From an uncultured Lachnobacterium sp. (lineage in GTDB: Bacteria > Bacillota > Clostridia > Lachnospirales > Lachnospiraceae), in the NCBI GenBank assembly GCA_945971355.1, contig CAMFPD010000070.1:1-9863 (forward strand): a stretch of DNA of 9,863 bases, given 5' to 3'. The notes beneath the pieces were generated by a model that saw only the letters and a list, made by a program, of their open reading frames with translations, was not told the origin of the DNA and searched no databases. Positions 6,730-9,863 of this stretch are shown here, one piece after another; the first letter of the stretch is position 1, and each line of letters starts with the position of its first letter. Made by a program: the position numbers and the translations under genes.

Positions 6730-6931
6730 GGGCTGCCCTCTTTGGTAACATAATGAAAAGACAAGCATATATCATTTATTCGAAAAATTTTTCAAGTTTG
6801 TGCCCTGATTCTTTTACGGATAGTTGGCTGAGACAAACGAAACAATTAGGCTGTGAGCCAGGGCACTGTTGAAAAATTGTTTCTCATAAATATATATGCC
6901 TGTCTTTTATTTGAGTTTGCGTGGGCAGCCC
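6730..6931 (+). ncRNA. Structured 3'-UTR element, copy A (complete)
   Basis: About 202 nt, with no credible ORF. Stem 1: GGGCTGCCC (6730-6738) with GGGCAGCCC (6923-6931), 9 bp. Stem 2: 6756-6772 with 6892-6908, 16 of 17 pairs. Stem 3 lower: AATTTTTCAA (6786-6795) with TTGAAAAATT (6869-6878), 10 bp. Then an internal loop GTTT (6796-6799) / TG (6867-6868), and stem 3 upper: GTGCCCTG (6800-6807) with CAGGGCAC (6859-6866), 8 bp. The apical region (6808-6858) holds the 20-nt block 6814-6833 that is identical in copy B. TGAGA (6829-6833) can pair with TCTCA (6882-6886), outside stem 3, as a pseudoknot. It begins 33 nt after the aldose epimerase stop codon, in the same orientation, so it is likely transcribed as a 3' UTR. 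No U-tract follows, so it is not an ordinary intrinsic terminator. Fold by eye; function unknown. Confidence 0.8.
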
Positions 6932-7091
6932 TTAATGCTCGCAAAGCATGAAATCAACTAAAATGATATTTACTTAGAAATTGGACTTTTTAACATTATT
7001 ACTGCGATTTCGCTTCAAAAAAATTTGGTTCCTTTGATGACATCTCGTTCTATTACCCCAGTCTTTTTAAGGCTTGCTTGGTTTTTTTTGC
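6932..7091. other. Spacer between the two convergent structured elements
   Basis: About 160 bp with no supported gene. It contains a 5-bp hairpin ATGCT/AGCAT (6935-6949) immediately after copy A and a T-run at 7082-7089 just before copy B. Neither forms a convincing intrinsic terminator: the T-run has no stable GC hairpin before it on the plus strand, and no U-tract follows the 6935-6949 hairpin. Confidence 0.6.
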
Positions 7092-7298
7092 TGGCTGCCC
7101 TACGTTACTGTGCATAAAAAAATAAAGACATATATTTCTGAGAAACAAAATTACAACAGTTCCGCGGCTCAAAGAGTGTATTATATACACATTTCTCAGC
7201 CAACTATCCGTAATAGACACGCGGAACAAACTTGTAATTTTTTTCGAGGAAAAATATGTCTTTATTTTTTGTTTGTGTAATGCCAAAGAGGGCAGCCA
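7092..7298 (-). ncRNA. Structured 3'-UTR element, copy B (complete)
   Basis: About 207 nt, homologous to copy A on the opposite strand. Closing stem: 7092-7101 with 7289-7298, 10 bp. Stem 2: 7117-7133 with 7254-7270, 17 perfect pairs. Stem 3 lower: 7147-7156 with 7232-7241, 10 bp. Internal loop, read on the minus strand, GTTT (7231-7228) / TG (7158-7157), the same as in copy A. Stem 3 upper: GTTCCGCG (7227-7220) with CGCGGAAC (7166-7159), 8 bp. The apical part holds the 20-nt identical block (7213-7194) and an extra 6-bp hairpin (7176-7181 with 7185-7190). CTGAGAAA (7199-7192) is complementary to TTTCTCAG (7145-7138), a possible 8-bp pseudoknot. It starts 27 nt after the nth stop codon in the sense direction. 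The pairs in stem 3 change together with respect to copy A, which argues for an RNA rather than a passive repeat. Confidence 0.8.
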
Positions 7299-7325
7299 CC
7301 AAGGTGGTTCACAAAAGGGATTCCA

Positions 7326-7961
7326 TTACTTGATGTGTTTCTTGCATATGTCTTCTAGTACACACTTGTCACAGTGCGGCGTGGTTCGTGCAGTGCAGAC
7401 TGCACGGCCGTGATCCACCATGCGGTGACAGAAGTTATTGCTTTCTTCCGGGGGAATAATTTTCCACAGAGCCATCTCTACTTTTTTGGGATCTTTTTCA
7501 TTGTCTACAAGACCTATACGATTTGATAATCTGATACAATGTGTATCAGTTACAATTGCTGGTTGACCATATACATCCCCCATAATCAGGTTGGCACTTT
7601 TTCTGCCTACACCAGGAAGCTTGAGCAAGTCATCCATATTATCAGGAACCTTGCAATCATATACATCACGAAGCATTTTCATACAGGCACTAATGTCCTT
7701 GGCTTTGCTTTTTCCAAGACCGCATGGTTTTACAATTGCTTCAATTTCATCAACGTCAGCATTTGCCAATGCTTCTATATCTGGAAATCTGGCATATAAA
7801 TCCTGAACAACAACATTTACCCTTGCATCTGTACACTGGGCGGCAAGTCTGACGGAAACAAGTAATTTCCAGGCCTCATCATAGTCCAGTGTGCAGTCGG
7901 TGTAGGGATATTCATTTTTTAAGCGATCTATTACTATTTGGGCAAGTTCTTTTTTTCGCAT
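7326..7961 (-). CDS. nth: Endonuclease III (DNA glycosylase / AP lyase)
   Basis: A 211-residue base-excision-repair enzyme that removes oxidised pyrimidines from DNA and cuts the abasic site. The helix-hairpin-helix motif reads LLKLPGVGRKSAN (112-124), with the catalytic Lys121, and Asp139 in VTDTHCIRLSNRIGLV is the second catalytic residue. The C-terminal [4Fe-4S] site is Cys189, Cys197, Cys200 and Cys206. The spacing is C-x7-C-x2-C-x5-C, one residue more in the first loop than the C-x6-C-x2-C-x5-C of the Escherichia coli enzyme. Length matches the family. GAGG six bases before ATG supports the start. It lies 88 bases after the nitroreductase gene on the same strand, with no clear own promoter, so the two may be co-transcribed. 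Element copy B follows its stop codon. Confidence 0.96.
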   Translation of the reverse strand: MRKKELAQIVIDRLKNEYPYTDCTLDYDEAWKLLVSVRLAAQCTDARVNVVVQDLYARFPDIEALANADVDEIEAIVKPCGLGKSKAKDISACMKMLRDVYDCKVPDNMDDLLKLPGVGRKSANLIMGDVYGQPAIVTDTHCIRLSNRIGLVDNEKDPKKVEMALWKIIPPEESNNFCHRMVDHGRAVCTARTTPHCDKCVLEDICKKHIK

Positions 7962-7982
7962 CTTGATCCTCTTAAAATATTA

Positions 7983-8029
7983 TTTCCTTTTTACTTTTGA
8001 GTATTCAAAACACATTTGTAAAAAGGGAA
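7983..8029. repeat. Inverted repeat / stem-loop between the nitroreductase gene and nth
   Basis: CCTTTTTAC (7986-7994) pairs with GTAAAAAGG (8018-8026), and inside it TTTTGA (7995-8000) pairs with TCAAAA (8005-8010) around GTAT, leaving a seven-base bulge (8011-8017). The outer stem can extend by three pairs on the plus strand using one U-G. No U-tract follows on the minus strand, so it is not a standard terminator. It may be a processing or stability structure in a nitroreductase-nth transcript. Confidence 0.6.
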
Positions 8030-8049
8030 AAATTAATAGGTACAATGGT

Positions 8050-8589
8050 TTAGAAGAATCTGGCAACGTCGGCAACTTCTTTACGCTTTGGCTTTGGTGG
8101 GGTTGCCTCACCATATCCGACGGCGATTACAGAAACAACTTCCTGAGAATCTGGGATAGAAAGAAGTTCTCTAAGTTTTTGGGCATCTCTGATTCCCATT
8201 ATTAGTGTATCAAGTCCAAGCTCTTTTGCTTTCAGGATAAGGAGCTGGTTAGCTAAGCCTAAATCATAAGCTCCCCATTCGTCACCGATTTCATTTGTTG
8301 GCTTACCATCGCGTTCGAAACCAGAGCGTGTTTTTTCAAACGCAGTGATGATGAGGGCACCGGCATTTGCAGAGTTGTTTTGGTTGAATTCAGGCAATGC
8401 TTCTGAGCGAACCTTTGTAAGCATTTCAGGGGTGTTGACAACATAGTATCTGGCTGTCTGAGAATTCTTCCATGAAGGAGCTTCTATGGCACATTTTATC
8501 ATTTCCTTGAGATCATTTTTAGCTACTGCCATTCCAGCTTTGTATGAACGGATACTTTTTCGATTTTCAACTAATTGTGTTAATTCCAT
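8050..8589 (-). CDS. Nitroreductase family protein (FMN-dependent NAD(P)H oxidoreductase)
   Basis: A 179-residue protein of the FMN nitroreductase superfamily, which reduces nitro groups, quinones or flavins using NAD(P)H, usually as a dimer. Landmarks: N-terminal NRKSIRSYK (9-17), whose Arg and Ser contact the FMN phosphate in relatives, APSWKNSQ (37-44), WGAYDLGLANQLLILKAKELGLDT (105-128) with the helix typical of the family, and C-terminal VIAVGYGEATPPKPKRK. The open frame begins at an ATG at 8637, but GGAGGG lies six bases before the ATG at 8589, and the 16 extra residues look unlike the family, so 8589 is preferred. A sigma-A promoter lies at 8623-8652. It is divergent from a WYL regulator, which could control it. 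The physiological substrate is unknown. The protein is short for the family and may be one of the smaller single-domain forms. Confidence 0.9.
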   Translation of the reverse strand: MELTQLVENRKSIRSYKAGMAVAKNDLKEMIKCAIEAPSWKNSQTARYYVVNTPEMLTKVRSEALPEFNQNNSANAGALIITAFEKTRSGFERDGKPTNEIGDEWGAYDLGLANQLLILKAKELGLDTLIMGIRDAQKLRELLSIPDSQEVVSVIAVGYGEATPPKPKRKEVADVARFF

Positions 8590-8595
8590 TATTTT

Positions 8596-8601
8596 CCCTC
8601 C
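8596..8601 (-). promoter_or_regulatory. Shine-Dalgarno of the nitroreductase gene, deciding the start
   Basis: GGAGGG on the minus strand, six bases before ATG 8589. The upstream in-frame ATG at 8637 would put this motif inside the gene. Confidence 0.75.
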
Positions 8602-8622
8602 GATTGATCTAGATGTAGCTTG

Positions 8623-8652
8623 ATTATAACTCTGCATTCAAAGCATAGTCAA
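8623..8652 (-). promoter_or_regulatory. Sigma-A promoter of the nitroreductase gene
   Basis: On the minus strand TTGACT (8652-8647), an 18-base spacer, and a perfect TATAAT (8628-8623), about 34 bases before ATG 8589. The in-frame ATG 8637 lies between the -35 and -10 boxes, ahead of the predicted transcript start, further evidence against it. Confidence 0.7.
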
Positions 8653-8657
8653 TTAAA

Positions 8658-8692
8658 TTGGTGCCACGAAAAAGAGTATATTATGATATAAT
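8658..8692 (+). promoter_or_regulatory. Possible promoter of the WYL regulator gene
   Basis: TTGGTG (8658-8663), 18 bases, and TATGAT (8682-8687), with an overlapping perfect TATAAT at 8687-8692 that lacks a good -35. It faces away from the nitroreductase promoter, with the two -35 regions only five bases apart. Confidence 0.45.
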
Positions 8693-8721
8693 TGTATAAA
8701 TAAGAAGAAACGAGGATTACC

Positions 8722-9711
8722 ATGGCAAAATCTCCAAAACAAAAACAAAAGCTCTTATATATCATAGAGATGTTAAAAAATCACACGGATGCAGATCATG
8801 CAATATCTGCAACGGAGATAATTAATAATCTGGCAAAGGAAGACATAAGTGCTGAGCGTAAGGCAATTTATAATGATATAGAGACATTGATAGATTTTGG
8901 AATGGATATTGTGAAGGTGGATGGAAGAAATGGTGGATATTATCTTGCAGACAGAGATTTTGAACTGGCTGAGGTAAAACTTTTGGTTGATTTGGTGCAG
9001 TCTTCAAAATTCATAACTCCCAAAAAATCAAGAGAGCTTATTGGAAAATTGGAGAAGCTGGTTACCCGTCAGGAGGCGTCAACCCTTCAGCGTCAAGTTG
9101 TGGTGACAGATAGGAATAAGGCTGTCAATGAGAATATATATTACAGTGTTGATGTGATTTATCAGGCAATGGGGTCTAATCTAACAGTAAAGTTTCAGTA
9201 TTTTGAGTGGGATGTGAATAAGAATATGGTTCCAAGAAAAAATGGAGCGATATATGAAGTAAGTCCATGGCTGCTCACCTGGGATGACCAGAAATACTAC
9301 CTCATTGCATATGACAGTGAAGCTGAAAGAATCAAATATTACAGAGTGGATAAGATGCTTAAAATTGAAATCGGAGATAAAACGAGAACGGGAAAAGCTG
9401 AGTTTGAAAAGATAGATATAGCGGCCCTCTCGAAGAAAACATTTGGAATGTTTGCAGGCCAGGAGAGAACTGTACAGCTTTTGTGCGAAAAAGAAATGAC
9501 TGGTGTAATTATTGACAGATTTGGAACTGATGTAGCAATGAGACAGTTTGATGAAAATCATGTGTTGGCAAGAGCGAATATCCAGGTGAGCTCACAATTT
9601 TATGGATGGCTTACTGGATTGTCTGGGAAAGTGACAATCTATGGGCCAGAGGATTTGAAGGTTCAATACAGGGAATATCTTGAATCCATAATTGCAGGTA
9701 TTGATAAGTAA
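8722..9711 (+). CDS. WYL-domain transcriptional regulator (HTH plus WYL plus WCX)
   Basis: A 329-residue cytoplasmic regulator. Residues 8-75 form an HTH_11/DeoR-like winged helix (KLLYIIEMLKNHTDADHAIS, then TEIINNL, then a wing at GRNGGYYL). The WYL domain follows at about 137-215 with YEVSPWLLTWDDQKYYLIAYDSE, in which the namesake tripeptide is represented as PWLLTW and KYYLIA. A C-terminal WCX-type extension covers about 248-325. WYL proteins sense small ligands, often nucleic acids or nucleotides, through this domain and can activate or repress. GAGG six bases before ATG supports the start. It is transcribed divergently from the nitroreductase gene with a 132-base shared promoter region, so that gene is the most likely target, with autoregulation also possible. 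I see no clear dyad operator there. The stop codon is at 9709-9711, and the effector is unknown. Confidence 0.93.
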   Translation: MAKSPKQKQKLLYIIEMLKNHTDADHAISATEIINNLAKEDISAERKAIYNDIETLIDFGMDIVKVDGRNGGYYLADRDFELAEVKLLVDLVQSSKFITPKKSRELIGKLEKLVTRQEASTLQRQVVVTDRNKAVNENIYYSVDVIYQAMGSNLTVKFQYFEWDVNKNMVPRKNGAIYEVSPWLLTWDDQKYYLIAYDSEAERIKYYRVDKMLKIEIGDKTRTGKAEFEKIDIAALSKKTFGMFAGQERTVQLLCEKEMTGVIIDRFGTDVAMRQFDENHVLARANIQVSSQFYGWLTGLSGKVTIYGPEDLKVQYREYLESIIAGIDK

Positions 9712-9784
9712 CTCAACCTACGCTGCTTTATTGTGCAAAGTTCTACAAATATGGCACCCTACACAGCTTACGATTCACATAAAG

Positions 9785-9862
9785 TTATACATATTCCTTC
9801 TCAGTAACCTGGCCATAAAGCCTAGATTTGCCGATACCATTTTTTGCCTTCTTCGATAGAAG
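9785..9862 (-). CDS. Possible C-terminus of an unidentified gene entering from the right edge
   Basis: The minus strand is open from the window edge to TAA (9785-9787), giving 25 residues ending KSRLYGQVTEKEYV. The composition (Lys- and Arg-rich, few rare codons) looks like a real protein end, and it would be convergent with the WYL gene across a 73-bp gap. I do not recognise the family. The fragment is short enough to be chance. Confidence 0.35.
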   Translation of the reverse strand, partial: LLSKKAKNGIGKSRLYGQVTEKEYV

Positions 9863-9863
9863 C

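Noticed and set aside
6730..6931. Copy A as an ordinary intrinsic terminator or a known self-cleaving ribozyme
   Set aside because: No U-tract follows the closing stem. I could not match hammerhead, HDV or twister core motifs to the conserved loops by eye.
7053..7286. Short ORFs on both strands over element copy B
   Set aside because: They arise from the long inverted repeat, have no ribosome sites, and are not kept in the homologous copy A.
6730..7298. Elements A and B as MITE-type transposons
   Set aside because: Terminal inverted repeats fit, but no target-site duplication is visible, the internal stems change in a compensatory way, and all copies are in sense after stop codons. Mobility in the past is not excluded, only not needed to explain the data.
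8590..8637. Longer N-terminus for the nitroreductase
   Set aside because: It would place the start codon upstream of the predicted transcript start, and the ribosome site at 8596-8601 would be inside the gene.
1..9863. CRISPR array, tRNA, rRNA, insertion sequence or prophage
   Set aside because: No regularly spaced direct repeats, no tRNA cloverleaf or rRNA sequence, and no transposase, integrase or phage genes were seen.

Overview
The window looks like chromosomal DNA of an anaerobic, AT-rich Firmicute, most likely a Lachnospiraceae member near Butyrivibrio, Pseudobutyrivibrio or Roseburia. This rests on strong AGGAGG-type ribosome sites, sigma-A promoters with TG-extended -10 boxes, a GlpP antiterminator, and a GlpA-like / FAD-oxidoreductase / DUF1667 trio as found in clostridia. 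The genus is an inference.

Layout. (1) 1-35 is the 5' end of a repeated structured element (copy C), on the minus strand just after a chemotaxis receptor gene (78-1643, minus). (2) 1758-5573 is a minus-strand block for glycerol-3-phosphate oxidation: a GlpA-like flavoprotein with a [2Fe-2S] domain, a second FAD/NAD(P) oxidoreductase, a DUF1667 protein and glpP. The operon has a good promoter (5697-5725) and a leader with an intrinsic terminator (5606-5656), the expected kind of target for GlpP. A second terminator (2398-2447) precedes glpP, and a consensus promoter inside that hairpin can start a glpP transcript that escapes it. (3) 5824-6696 is a LacX-type aldose 1-epimerase on the plus strand. 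(4) 6697-7325 has no protein gene but holds two about 200-nt structured elements, copies A (plus) and B (minus), tail to tail. (5) 7326-7961 is nth (endonuclease III), preceded by a nitroreductase-like gene (8050-8589), both minus. (6) 8722-9711 is a WYL-domain transcription regulator, divergent from the nitroreductase. (7) The C-terminus of an unidentified minus-strand gene may enter at the right edge.

The most notable signal is the repeated element. Copies A and B differ in sequence but fold alike: a 9-10 bp GC-rich closing stem, a 17-nt second stem, and a third stem of 10 bp, a conserved GTTT/TG internal loop and 8 bp. At least six base pairs of the third stem are changed on both strands between the copies so that pairing is kept. 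A 20-nt apical-loop segment is identical, and part of it can pair with a conserved strand outside the stem, suggesting a pseudoknot. All three copies lie in sense orientation 27-42 nt after a stop codon. I do not recognise the element as a named RNA family; a covariance-model search would decide that.
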